Source of the DNA: Gnetum montanum
Lineage: Eukaryota > Streptophyta > Gnetopsida > Gnetales > Gnetaceae
DNA length: 64,000 nt
Assembly: GCA_015680685.1 (NCBI GenBank)
Contig: MNCI01036200.1
Location: forward strand, 186,665-250,664
Reading direction: 5' to 3'
In this document: positions 52,399 through 63,271 of the stretch, piece after piece
Layout of the letters: each line of letters starts with the position of its first letter
How positions within the stretch are numbered: position 1 is the first letter of the stretch
Made by a program: the position numbers and the translations under genes
The notes under the pieces: model-generated
Told to the model about the DNA's origin: nothing
Database searches by the model: none
The model's input: the letters and a program-made list of their open reading frames with translations, nothing else

Positions 52399-54038
52399 AT
52401 GACTCCAAAGAAGCAAATATATCACGAGCCTAAACAAGAGCTTCAAAAGTCTAAGAACTCCTTTAAATATTTTTTAGCTAAAATGCAAGAATTTCTTACC
52501 AAAGTAAAGGTCAATAAGTACCAATATTTTGAAAAAACTTCAAGAATGGATATGGAGAAATTCAAGACAAATATGAAAAATATTTTGAGGAGAATTAAGA
52601 GAATATCTTCTAGCCATCAAGAAAGGAAGGAAGATGAAGGGTCTGGTGAAGTAGAGATCAATGATAAAAGGACTTCTCAAATATCTCTTATTGAGCAAGG
52701 GAGTGCTCAATACTCAAGGATTTTAAGGGAGGAAAGCAAGAGCTTCATAAAAGGAACCAAGAGATCTTCAAAGTCCAAGATGGTTTATGATCTTGATCAA
52801 GGAGAGTTCCTACCTCATGAGTCATGGGAGGTGAAGGATCAAAGCCAAAAAAGTGGCAAATATGAAAGGACTTCTTCAAGAAGACTCAAGGATAGCACTA
52901 GAAGGTATGATACTCATTCATTCTATAATTGTTCTATACCATATGGTAAGGGAATGAAGATTCTAAGCGATGTTAAGACTATCTCATGGAAGAGAGGTGA
53001 GTCTTCCAGCCAATGTATGTGGAAGAATGATTTCTTTGATGACATTTTTGATGAAACTAATGTTAAAAATATGGAGGAGAGTTTACCTTTTGAGTTGGTA
53101 TCTCCAAAGTGGGCTAAAAAGCTTGTCGATGATTCCTTTGAAGAGGAGAAGCCATTGGAATTAAAAACTCCTATTTGGAATCTTGAACCTTCAATCTTTG
53201 ATGAGATTGGGCAGGCACATGTTGAAGATTAATTTGAATCAAAGATGAATGGGAGAATCCATGAAGAGTTAAGTAAGAGCAAGCTTGACCTTATTGATGG
53301 TAGTAATGTCTCTCATGTTGAAGCTAATGTGATGGATGCTAGTTTTTCACTTCAACTTGGTAGTGATTTTTTCAATGGTAATGATGATCATCATGATCAT
53401 TATGATGATTATGATGGGTTTGAGAGTCATGTTGTGACTTTTGATTCCATTGTTAGAGAAAGACTAATAATGGTGATTTGTTTGATGATGATGACCATTG
53501 GGATAGTCATTGCAAGAAGGCCATTATTGATGTAAGTGAAGACATTGATAATGATATGATTTTCTAGAATTTAGAGATGCTTGCTATTGATTATAGCAAT
53601 GATAAATTTTTGAAGTGTGTTGATGGATTTGATTTCCTTGGATGTAACATGGAAGTGCAACATGAAGGTAATCTACATGGTGGTGATGAAAGAAAGCTAG
53701 CTGGTAGTCTTTCAAACATCAAGAAGAAGAATAGGAAAAAGAAGAGAAGAAAGGATGTTGAATTAAGAAAGCCTAATCCTTTTTCTTTTTCTTATTCTTT
53801 ATTTGTTGTAGGTTTGAGTCATCATGGGGATGCAAGGAAAGCATTCCAAGGAGATGATAAAATGAAGGAAGCATGGTGGGACATGAGGACAAGCCCCCAT
53901 GAGCAAAGGAAGCTCAAAAAAAAAACTTCAAATGATATTAATTCTAATGTTTGTAATGCATTGAGTCATAATTATTGTGATGGCCTTGAGTCATGGGGGC
54001 ATGGTGCCTTCCAGCTTGTGAAAGGTCATGAAGCATGA
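52399..54038 (+). pseudogene. Element G internal protein, unrecognised
   Basis: One former reading frame of roughly 545 codons, now broken by a TAA at 53230, a frameshift near 53460 and a TAG near 53564. I chose the Met at 52399 (MTPKKQIYHEPKQELQKSKN) over 52333 because the earlier stretch is hydrophobic leader-like and may be part of the untranslated leader. The first part is lysine- and serine-rich (MDMEKFKTNMKNILRRIKRI, SGKYERTSSRRLKDSTRRYD). The middle is acidic (FEEEKPLELKTP) with an H/D-rich DDHHDHYDDYDGFESH. The last part has IKKKNRKKKRRKDVELRKPN, nuclear-localisation-like, and GLSHHGDARKAFQGDDKMKE. There is no zinc knuckle, D-S-G or YxDD. It resembles no family I know. Confidence 0.6.
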
Positions 54039-54062
54039 CATTTTTAAGGGTGAGAGATCTAG

Positions 54063-55129
54063 TGTAGGGATACCTCTTCCAATGCCTTTGTTCTATAGTA
54101 CATATTATGTGTCGTTTTGTGTTGATTTTGTTGAGGATGATTCTTGGATGTTTTGGCATGTTTTGGGCTTATTTTGATAAGTTTAGATGGTTCCAAGATC
54201 TATGGGAACTTGTTAGGAGACATCTGAAGGTTCCAAGCATCAAAATGAGAAAATTTATGTTTGGCACCTATAGGATAGACATCCAACCATAAAGATGAAC
54301 ATCCAACCTTAAATGTCTAATTAGAAGTGTGGATGTCCAAAGATCATATAGACATCCACCAAAAATAATATACGTCTACCCTAAGAGCTAGGTTTTCACA
54401 GTAGACATCCAAGCAAAGCTAAAGATGACTGAGACACATGGGAAAACTTCCAAAAATACCCATCCCAATTTGGAAAGCAATCAAAGTAAGATGGAAATAA
54501 CCAATGTAAGATGAAAACAACTAAAGTAAGATGGAAACAACTAGGAAGAAAGTGAGAAGACTTGGGAAACAGTTGGATAACCTCTAGTTGAGTATAGGAA
54601 AGATTTCTACAGTTTTTACCTTCTATTTTCTTATAAGTATTGATGTAATTTATCATTGTTAGTGCCACAGTGCCAAGTGCCATAGTGCCAAGTGTTGCAG
54701 TGCCAAGTGCCATAGTGTTAAGTGCCAAGGGTTGAAGTGCAAAAGTCAAAGGCTAAACATCCCAATAGAGGGTAAGAGAAAGAACTCTTAAGGAAAGAGA
54801 GCTTGTGAAAGGAAGTTGAGTGAGAGGTAATGGAAAGCACTTGAGAGAGGTTAGGAAAGTCTCTTATAAGTGTTTTGTCATAAGCTTGATCTCCATTATG
54901 AGAAATTGAGGATTAAGAAAGGAAAGGTATCGCCTCTAAGATCCTTGGGAGAGTTGTGAGTTAAGCATGGCTTCTCATCTTTGATATATTTTCTATGTAT
55001 TTTGAAAATTTTCTTAATATAAGAATTATTTTATCTATTTTATTATGTTGTTCTTATTTTCTAAGCTAGATTTTTTTGGAAGTTGTGTATTGGGTCCTAT
55101 TAGGATCTATTGAGGTGCAACCCCCTGCA
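54063..55129 (+). repeat. 3' LTR of element G, with internal repeat expansion
   Basis: Homologous to 51242-52261 and preceded by a purine-rich AAGGGTGAGAGATCTAG tract. Between 54660 and 54740 it contains about five copies of an AGTGCCAAGTGCCATAGTGC-type unit, where the 5' LTR has only one or two. Confidence 0.8.
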
Positions 55130-55610
55130 TCATGTCCTTCCAAGAATTATTCTATCTCCTCAACCATTACATCTTTCTAAAAATAGTAACCATGGCCTTG
55201 CAAATCTTCAAGAAATTCTTTATAAAATTTGTCTTACCTTGAGATGTGCAAGCTATGACTGTATATAATGAATTGGTATCAAGGCTTTTACTTATAAATA
55301 TAATAAATCACATTGACATAATAACATTGACTAAGGTGTTTATATCTTTACCTTGAACTCATTGAGAAGAAACTTTTTTTGCACTCTTTCAATATCTTTC
55401 CAAAGGTTAGCACAAATCCCAGGTCCCCAATTTATACATCCATACAATATAGTAGGATTGATGATAGGCTTCAAAATTTGTTTTTTGACCTTATAAGCCT
55501 AAAGCCCTAAATTATTACACTTGTTTTTGTAGGCATATAGAGCCTTGAAAGCTCCTACTATTTTTTCTTTAATGCACTTCCCCCACATGCAATCCTATTC
55601 ATACCCTAAA
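55130..55610 (-). pseudogene. Second LINE-like element, end of RT region (right of element G)
   Basis: Minus-strand text: AYKNKCNNLGL, KKQILKPIINPTILYGCINW and GPGICANLWKDIERVQKKFL (about 55530-55370), the 'P-x-LLYG-x-x-x-W' block that ends many non-LTR RT regions. Continues, with stops, toward 55130 and then, across element G, into 51241. Together they show the orientation and that G inserted into it. Confidence 0.6.
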
Positions 55611-55740
55611 GGGGAGATTTTTTAAGATTAGTTGTAAAGATGAAAACTCACAAGGGTATCTTTGAAATCTATGGGCTTTTCACTTTTTCTTTTTCTTTTT
55701 TCATTTTGAGATTCTTTGTTTTTGAAGGAATATGTTATAT
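55611..55740 (+). repeat. Second copy of the LINE 3' end
   Basis: GGGGAGATTTTTTAAGATTA, GTTGTAAAGATGAAAAC and the following T-rich text match 50517-50640. It is either a separate 5'-truncated LINE insertion or a shared 3' untranslated segment. Confidence 0.6.
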
Positions 55741-58274
55741 TATTTATATCATCATCATCATCTTAGCCCTATCCCAATAAAATGGGATAGGAGATAAGAG
55801 TTTTTTTTTTCATCATTTACCTCTATGAAGAGCTATATCTTTATTGCAGTTTCTTCAAACCATTTGATGATGTTGGTTCTTTATATGATTTACTCTATTT
55901 ATTATTTTTAATATAATTTTTAAATATCCAACAAATTCTTCCCCCATCCCCTTCCCCCCTCTTCCAGAAAAGAATAAAAATAAAAAAGACAATATAAATG
56001 TTCCTCAAACATAACTCAAACTAGCACCCTCCTTATATTAATAACAAAAAAATTAATCATGACTTTAGTCAATCTATCAAAGTATTATGTTGGTTCTCTA
56101 ATGTAGTAGTATGTATAGTTGATCAATTTCTATTCTATTTTCAATTTACAAGGTCAATGAGGCATTATTCAAGTATAGCATCTAGCTTGAGATTTGCAAG
56201 TCACAAGTTCTATTTTGATAAATAGGTTGACTTGACACATTGTTATTGTTAGAAAAAGTATCATGAAAGTTCATGTTTGCTATATGTCATGGGGGTACAT
56301 ATAGTTTTCTAGTTTTGGTTTCAACATCCCCCACAATTAACAAAACTGAAACTAAAATTATATTATGTATGTAAATCCTCTAAACATATTAGATAAGAGA
56401 AATGTACATGTTATAAGTTTTTAAAATAGTATTTAAAAAATTACCAAGTATCATGAAAATTCATGTTTGTTATATGTGCTAGGGGTACATAGAGTTCTCT
56501 AGTTCTAGTTATAATACTCCCTATAATTAATAAAATTGAAACTGAAATTTTATTTTATATATATATATATATAAACCCTTTCAACCTATTAGACAATAGA
56601 AATATATAGGTTATAAGTTTTAAAAACATTATTTAAAAAATTATGAGTATTCTTGGTAATATTTGAAACAAATCAACCAAATTTGTAAATGCTTTCAAAT
56701 GCAAGACATTGTATGAAAATGTGGAATTCATTTTCAATGTTATTTGTATTGTACAATTGGTATATTTGTTCTTTTATAAGAAATTTTAACTCATATTTCA
56801 AGTTTCAAATGGTGAGATCCTACTTATGCTCTACTAATTGTGCATCATAAAAAGTGAGGAATAGTACCAAATAAATAGTTTGCCTTTAAGTTAAGGCCTT
56901 TCTTGATACTATTCAAATAGAAATATTTCTTTCCTTCCACTTTTTCTTTTAAATTTTTTGAAATATAATCTATTTTACAAACTGTTGATTCAAAAATTTA
57001 GGCCGTAAAGACACACTAACACACAACAGCCATAAAGTGCTGAATTTTACAAGGTTATTGCCTAGGACATGGTTAGCCCGAGAATAGTCTTCAAGTGAGA
57101 GAGGAAATTTAACTAATAATTTAAATAGAATGATGATTTAAATAGAAATTAAAATAATGAGTAGAATAGAAGCATTAAAGATGAAGTATATATATTAAAA
57201 TATTTGAAGTCAACACTTCAATAACATCAATAAGTAGAACATCACGATAGCAAAAGGGGAAAGGAGGGAATGTGAACTTAGCGGATCATTTGCTAATTTA
57301 GCCACCTTAGTTATTCTACACCTTCTCTTGGAGGTAGTCATGGTATGACCAGATAGCTCAAGTTAGTTGCTTTGTTCATCCTTCCAGATCTTGCAGGTGG
57401 ACAATAGCTACCTCCTTCCTAGTTGGGATGTTGACCCAACATTTTTCGTAATATTTTTCATGGTCAAATTCAAGGGAGAGCCTTTCTAACCTCCTACATA
57501 GTTTTACCTCAATGGACTCTTGGTCAAGCCAATTTGAGGTAGTAGCAAGAGTAGAGTTTAGGCTATGATGGGATAACGAGGTATAAGAAGGGGAAGAAGG
57601 GAGAGAGTGTATTGGGGAAAAGGCAAGGGCAACAACAGAAGAAGAGGCCTTGTGCTAGTGGCTAACCTCCTATTGGTTTCTCCTTAATCAATTTTCTAGC
57701 TACCTAAGGAGGCCTCATACATGGCTTCCTTCTCCCTCTTCTTCCTCTTTTCCTTTTCTAAGAGGAAGAAGAACTGGCCATGTGTCCACTCACATGGCTA
57801 TCATGCATAATTTCTCTTTCTAGATTCGATGGTGCGTTGATTTTTCAAATCTCTTTTGTAATTTTTACTTCCTTAATTTCTTCCATATGTGCCTATCAAT
57901 CAACAACTGAGAGTAATTTAATAATCAATTAATAATAAAAAAACTGAGGTTAAATTAATTAATCAATTATAAAAATCATTCAGACTAAACATGGAGTTAG
58001 TAAATAAACAAAACATATCCATATTTAATTATATATTATTGCTATTATATATTATTAGTATATATGTATTATTATTATTATTATTAAAAGAAACAAAACT
58101 AAAAAAATAAAAACAAATAAAAATTGTTGCAGCCAAAGGAACTAGAGGCAAAGTTGAAAAGGATCCATGGTGCAGCAACGCAACGGAAATGGGTAGGCAT
58201 TATAGTGGCAAAGGAAGTGTGGTAGATGAGGTGATGTGCGAGCTAACAAAAGGAAAAGCATGGTGTAGGCTTGT
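55741..58274. other. AT-rich spacer without a recognisable gene
   Basis: Contains a 190-bp tandem duplication, a (TA)n run at 56556-56573 and an ATT/TTA run at 58060-58086. The less AT-rich part 57250-57850 has no frame I can assign. The 71-codon open frame at 58189-58404 runs into the LTR of F and is not credible. Confidence 0.5.
56258..56650. repeat. Tandem duplication of about 190 bp
   Basis: Copy one starts GTATCATGAAAGTTCATGTT (56258), copy two GTATCATGAAAATTCATGTT (56448). Similarity continues through GGGGTACATA, the TAGTT..AACA segment, AAACCC/CTATTAGA and the closing ATTTAAAAAATTA. The copies differ by many substitutions, and a (TA)n has expanded in copy two. Confidence 0.85.
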
Positions 58275-59218
58275 TGATGAGCGGCTAGGTACCCCTACAC
58301 CCAACCATATGAATCACGGGCGTTCACATGCGACCCAGTCGAGTTCCGTAGACTGTAAGCACTTAACATACACCAGACTTCTAACCAGTGAAACCTTGGA
58401 TTAGAACGGTCATTGTCTTCCTAATCTCACTTGTGATGTTCCATTTACGATGGTTAATTGAGACTAAGGCTAATAATTTTTATAGCTTCTTGCATATCTT
58501 TTGGTAGCTAATTTAAGTTATGAAAGGTAAGGAATAAACTATTATCTAATCTCTAATTATCCTAACTTGTATTCTAACTATTCCTAGCATAAGTATCCGA
58601 TACCATCTTCTGAGCACGTTTTGAGCATCTCCTAACACTTCTGGGCTACCAGACATTAAGCATCACTAGGTTTACCAAGTGTTTGATTTACGTTCGAGAT
58701 GGTCGTACTTATGGCCTTTACGAACTATGAATGAAAAATAGTGATTAAAATAATAACAACAAAAACTTAAGTGATTAACATGTAACTAACAAAGCATAAA
58801 TCTATTAAACTACTGAATGTATAAAATAGCTAAGTCCAAATGTTGCAAGGAATGCTTGAATAGTTCGTCTTTATTGTCGTCATGCCAATGGGCTCAGATA
58901 AATCAATGCTTGAATAAAGAGCCGATCACTTTTCTTACACCTACTGCAGGCACTTAGAAAATATTCTATCTCCTATTGGAACAAACTGCAAGAGCTTTGC
59001 TACAACTAAATAAAAGATTCCTAAGTGAGGCGGAAGGCCCTCTTATTTATAGGCCAAGATAGGCGGCTGCGTAAACGGGGCCACGTCGACGTAGGAAGGC
59101 TACATTGACGAGCCCACGTCAATGCGGTTGTGTATACGCGGCCTAGTCAATGGGCATGTGTCAATGCAGCTACGTTTATGTGGCCCAGTCGATGTAGTGA
59201 CTCAATGACACTTCATCA
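58275..59218 (-). repeat. 3' LTR of element F
   Basis: 944 bp, TGATGAAGTGTC...GCTCATCA on the minus strand. TATA box at 59042-59052 (TATAAATAAG on the minus strand). The U3 (59053-59218) has repeated GTCGATG/CATTGAC half-sites in both orientations. R-U5 matches B, A, C and D. Poly(A) signal on the minus strand near 58880. Confidence 0.88.
59042..59052 (-). promoter_or_regulatory. TATA box of element F LTR
   Basis: CTATAAATAAG on the minus strand, at the U3/R transition. Confidence 0.65.
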
Positions 59219-59232
59219 TACCCCCACGATTA
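59219..59232 (-). other. Polypurine tract of element F
   Basis: TAATCGTGGGGGTA on the minus strand, next to the LTR start. Confidence 0.7.
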
Positions 59233-59469
59233 ATCAAAAACTCGTCCACGAGTTACTTTACAAATTGGAAGGTATGTATTCTTATTTACAACACACATAA
59301 CTTAAACACATACATGACACACACATGACATAATATGAAATTGACCAAGTGCCTGAGTTACAAAGGAGGAAAAATTACAAAAATGACGGTGTTTAGAGAA
59401 AAAATTAAACACCTCATTGATCCTGGAGCCCCTGCCATGTAGGATGATGCACAAAATTACTGGAGAAGA

Positions 59470-61170
59470 TCACACCATCCCTAGGGGTGGTGGTTCTGAA
59501 GGACCTTCTCCAGCCTCTGGTCCATGTGTTGGTGGCAGCGTGAATGATGGTTTCCCTATGGCAACTGCAACTTTTGGAGGTAGCCGGAAAGCCTCCAAGA
59601 GAGCCCTCATCTTTTCTTCTTTGCTTCTGGGATTGTTCATAGTCCAAGCAGCTTCTCCAATGTGTGCTGGAGCTAGAACTTCCCAAGGGCATGGCAACAC
59701 TAGAAAGAGTTCTTTTAAGTTGATAGACCAGGCTGCAAACTGCTTGCATTCGATGTCGAACGCTCAAATTGATGCCTGCAGCTACCGGTAGTCATCCATT
59801 CTTTAGGCCAGTTCCTCCGTGACTATATACTGTCCTTCAAAGCTTGGGTGGAGGACCTCGAGTTTTTCTTTTACTGTTGCTAGCTTTTATTTTTTTGCCT
59901 TGTGTGCCTGGAACTCACCCTTGTATAGGGAATACAAGGCAGCCACTTATTTTTCTAACTCTAACCGCAATCTCCCAACTATGAGCATAGCCAAGTTTGC
60001 ATATCGAAGGTTGGCCCACTCTATGTATTTTATCATTTCCTCAATCTGCAGCTCCTTTAGGTAGATTTTTGCTTTGTTGTAGGCGTTCAACCCATCAAAG
60101 ATAGATGGCCATACATCGCCTCCCTCTCGAAGCTGCTGGAGCGCTTGGTTCATTTTGGCTTCAGCGACTTGAATGTGCTTCTCATTTACCTCCTTCTGCA
60201 ATCCCACTTGGTCCCTATAATGATTTTTAACTTTTGAAAATTTCAGGGCCTTGTTTTTCCAAGCGGTAATTTCAATTATAGACTTCTATCGCAATGCCTG
60301 AACCTCCTCCATTGACAGATTTCGATTTTCAGCTGTCAACCTTCTTATGTCAGCATTCACCCTGGCTAGCTCCTCTTGCTATTGGTGGATAAAACCTTTC
60401 ATGTGTTCGTTCTCCGCACCAACATTGCGTAAGTGATGAACTTCCATGGTTAACTACATGTTCTCCTGATGAACCTCCGCCAAGTCCTTCTCTAAGTGAT
60501 ATGCTCGGGTATCTGCTATCGACTTGTCAAGGATTGTTATCTCCTGCACATCCTCAACCACCTAAAGTTTAAGCTAAAGCTGTTGAAAAGCTTTATCTCT
60601 GGTGATTTCATGGTTGAGGATGGCTAGATCGGCAAGTTGGGCTCTTAATTGGGCTACCTCAGTTGCCAAGCACTGACAAGCAACCTGAGCAGCTTCTAGT
60701 TGCCCTTCCAAAACAAGGCTCTTGCCCCTTGCCGAGAGTAGCTTCTACTGGGTTGCAGTACTGTTGTCCAAAAGGTTGAAGACATCTGGAAGTGGTTGCT
60801 CGGTTCCCACCAGTCAATCCAACAACTCTTCATGTTGGGCTACATTAATCTAGCTACACGAGGTTCCAACATATACCTATACATCTTGTAGTCCATGAAT
60901 GTTTGGTATAGGTGTTATCGGTGCATTGAGAGCTGTAGCGATTATGTCAGCAACCACTTCGCCCACAACTTCTTGTCCCTGGTGCTGCATCACCAGGACT
61001 GTCACCCCTTCACCATCTTCCAAGCAAACCAAGAAGGTAGTAGCATTCCCTAAGATTTTAGGGAATAACTGTTGGGTTGATGTTGATACATCTCGGATGC
61101 TTGGATCTGTTTTGGTTGAAACTTGTGATCAGGCATGGAGAATATCGGCCCTACCCTTTCAAGCAAGATA
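59470..61170 (-). pseudogene. Element F accessory protein, coiled-coil half
   Basis: Minus strand, second half of the B/F protein. Broken frames give LQDV at about 60885, then SLVLEGQLEAAQVACQCLAT, EVAQLRAQLADLAILNHEIT (about 60720-60590), VHHLRNVGAENEHMKGFIHQ and ARVNADIRRLTAENRNLSME (about 60445-60310). An open stretch at 60207-59947 follows (GLQKEVNEKHIQVAEAKMNQ, LKELQIEEMIKYIEWANLRY). The C-terminal block at 59700-59470 has LPCPWEVLAPAHIGEAAWTM and EEKMRALLEAFRLPPKVAVA. The leucine/alanine heptads predict a coiled coil of 200 or more residues. Several stops. Same order as B (11348-12647). Confidence 0.65.
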
Positions 61171-62163
61171 ACTAATTGAGCCACTTACTCTAGGTGGCTC
61201 ATGGCAGGGTGATAGACGAAAGAGTCTTCTCCTCCACCAGTCCTGTCAGATTGCTCTTGCTAGCTTAAGAGTCTTTCCTGGATCTTATGGATGTATTCTA
61301 CTGTGTTTTGCGAGCCCAGCTACATTGTTTGTGCAAGTGGTGGAGGTGGTTGTTGCTCCTTCTCTATCTGTGTGATGGCAGGAGTTTTTTCTTTCATCAT
61401 CTCTTGCCACAAGGAAATTGGGACATGTCGGATTACATCGTTGGAGTATCGTGCTATCCTTGCCCGTTTGCATAATTTTTGGATTAGGTAGGAAAAGGGG
61501 AGAGCTCATCTTCCACGTTCATTCTTAGTAAACATTTTCTCAATCTCCAGAAATAATAGCTGTGGAAGAATCATGGGAAATTTCCCACTCAAGGTGGCAC
61601 ACGCACAAGCGAAGAAGGCTGTGATTTTGCTAGGTCTTACTGTTGGGTTTAGGTGGTAAGACGTGATTTTGGAGTACACTCTCTCCACTGTGGTTAGGGA
61701 GCCGAACTCCTTATGCTCTACCCCATAGCACGTTTTGGTCCATTGCACCTTTACCTCTGGATCGACTTATTTCAAAATTTCTACCACATCTGCCCCAATT
61801 TTGGGCAACCCTAGAGCTTGCGCTATCGCCTCTAAAGAGTAAGAGACATAAATGTCTTTGATTCTTACTCTAGACCTTGGTTTCCAATTCATCAAAAAGA
61901 GATAAGTTTCTCCTAAGTACCATTCACCACTGGTTGTGATGATTGGCCACATCAGAGAGTTCTGCAACTGGAGCCTCACATCTTCTGGTGCATGCTCGAG
62001 GAATGGTCCAAAATTTAGCTCTTGGAGGACCATCCATTGCACCTTGCGTGGCGTGATAGCATCAAGGAAGGCTTGGGTCAGGGTGACCTCAAGCCATGGT
62101 GCCATCCAAGGGGTTTCATCCCTAAGCGATTACTCTTCGGGAATCTCCTCTTCAGGAATCTGA
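61171..62163 (-). pseudogene. Element F accessory protein, plant-transposon-protein-like domain
   Basis: Minus strand, first half. 62105-61767 is open: MAPWLEVTLTQAFLDAITPR, GPFLEHAPEDVRLQLQNSLM, GEWYLGETYLFLMNWKPRSR and IKDIYVSYSLEAIAQALGLP. After a stop, 61748-61506 has YGVEHKEFGSLTTVERVYSK, NPTVRPSKITAFFACA and LPQLLFLEIEKMFTKNERGR, then, past another stop, PFSYLIQKLCKRARIARYSN (about 61500-61440). This is the better preserved copy of the domain discussed for B. The ending L-I-x-K-L-C-K-R resembles the 'LItxLCrraGV' end of the Pfam putative plant transposon protein family (family resemblance from memory). Upstream (62164-62402) may hold the start of the frame; a TTTGATTGCAG|ATGG string near 62320 (minus) looks like a splice acceptor. 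Confidence 0.6.
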
Positions 62164-62469
62164 TGAACATATTCCATGTCAGGCCTTTCGTGAAAGGCCC
62201 CTGTTGCATGACAGTCCTCCACATGCTCTGGCAGTTGCACACCTCATCCCCTTCCCGTGCATGGGTGCTTGTCCCTTGGCTGTGATGATCCTTCGTCCCT
62301 TGGATTCCTCAGTTTGAGTTCCATCTGCAATCAAACATAACCTTCCATTAGACTGTTCATAAGTAGCTTAAGATGGTCTATGTATATCTTCTCAGTTTGA
62401 CCTGAAACACCGTGAAAATTATGGGTCGGCCTCAGGCAAAGATTCGTAATTTGAGGAAGAACGCGCCTC

Positions 62470-62710
62470 GAATTTGGCTAAGGACGAGTTTACGCTCTAT
62501 CACGCACGGCAGCGTGATGAAGCATAATAGGCTCCAAGACAGCTAATGACGAATTTGGCTAAGGATGAGTTTACGCTCTATCACGCACGGCAGCGTGATG
62601 AGCGTAATAAGCTCCGAGACAGCCAAAGGCGAATTTGTTCAAGGACAAGTTTACGCTCTATCACGCACGGCAGCGTGATGAGCGTGATAAGCTCCAAAGC
62701 AGTTGAGGGC
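62470..62710. repeat. Three tandem units of about 80 bp in U3 of the E-family LTR
   Basis: Units start GAATTTGGCTAAGGA at 62470 and 62551, and GAATTTGTTCAAGGA at 62631. Each contains one TTTACGCTCTATCACGCACG hairpin. Confidence 0.88.
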
Positions 62711-63014
62711 AAAATCCAGAAAAGTACGACGACTTGGCACTTTTTCTTGCGGCGCATAACATAAGTGGCCTTTACGCTCGTTACGCAGCGGTGCGTACCA
62801 GTGCGTGGGTCATGATTCAAAGTTGCACGCTCCTTACGCTCCACCACGCGCCGTTGCGTGGTAAGCGTAAGTTATGCATTGTTTACGCTTTATCACGCGC
62901 AGTTGTGTGATGAACGTAAGTTAAAACTTGGTTTACGCTTCACCACGCACGGCTGCGTAGTGAGCGTACGTTACATTTACGCTTTGCCACGCACAGCTGC
63001 GTAGTGAGCGTAAA
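62489..63014. repeat. Array of eight TTACGCT...AGCGTAA hairpins in U3
   Basis: Stem-loops at 62489-62527, 62569-62607, 62650-62688, about 62770-62805, 62834-62870, 62882-62919, 62932-62968 and 62976-63014. Typical form: TTACGCT-x2-(A/T)(C/T)CACGC, 4-6-base loop, GCGTG(A/G)T-x-AGCGTAA. Outer arms are conserved, and inner arms co-vary: ATCACGC/GCGTGAT in some units, ACCACGC/GCGTGGT in another. This keeps pairing. Confidence 0.88.
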
Positions 63015-63261
63015 ACAATCTTAAGCTCATTGTTTTGACGTCAGTGCGTTCATACATGCAACATAAAGCGAATGAGCGCAAACACAGCCGACACACGCCC
63101 ATGGGCCCGCTCTTTACACGCACAGCACGCAAACGAGTGTGTTGTGCGTAGTCGCAGTTCGATGAGCGTGTTGAGCATAGTCGCAGTGCGACTTAAAAGA
63201 ATCGCGCCAACAGGATCCGCGACATTCGGGCCCACATCATCAGGGTTGCGTGTGTCGCGGC

Positions 63262-63271
63262 CTATAAATAC
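63262..63271 (+). promoter_or_regulatory. TATA box of the E-family LTR
   Basis: CTATAAATAC, about 250 bp after the last hairpin. The matching site in E is at 27162-27170. Confidence 0.7.

Larger units (their letters stand above)
51242..55129 (+). mobile_element. Element G: non-autonomous LTR retrotransposon
   Basis: Two direct repeats of about 1.0 kb (51242-52261 and 54063-55129), both TGTARGGAWACC...CCCYTGCA, enclose only 1.8 kb. The internal part encodes a single degenerate protein without RT, protease or integrase motifs. Flanks share CATGTCCT on both sides (51232-51239 and 55131-55138), consistent with a target-site duplication. The insertion split a minus-strand LINE-like reading frame, whose two parts join sensibly without G. 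No canonical tRNA-Met or tRNA-Asp primer site is seen after the first LTR. The mobilising partner is not in the window. Confidence 0.8.
58275..62402 (-). mobile_element. Element F: non-autonomous Athila-related LTR element (relative of B)
   Basis: Minus-sense: 3' LTR 58275-59218, polypurine tract, then a coding region for the same protein as B in the same order (62163 to 59470). The 5' end is cut at 62402 by an LTR of the E family. No gag, protease, RT or integrase. Because it is not interrupted inside its coding part, it shows what B lost at the A insertion. Confidence 0.8.

Noticed and set aside
54396-54749. Minus-strand frame with repeated ALGT-type residues
   Set aside because: Product of the AGTGCCAAGTGCCATAGTGC expansion in G's LTR.
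58189-58404. 71-codon plus-strand frame at the F LTR border
   Set aside because: It runs from unannotated DNA across the LTR end. No family resemblance.
59417-59791. 124-codon plus-strand frame
   Set aside because: Complement of the conserved C-terminal block of the F accessory protein (PWEVLAPAHIGEAAW), whose minus-strand reading is conserved with B.
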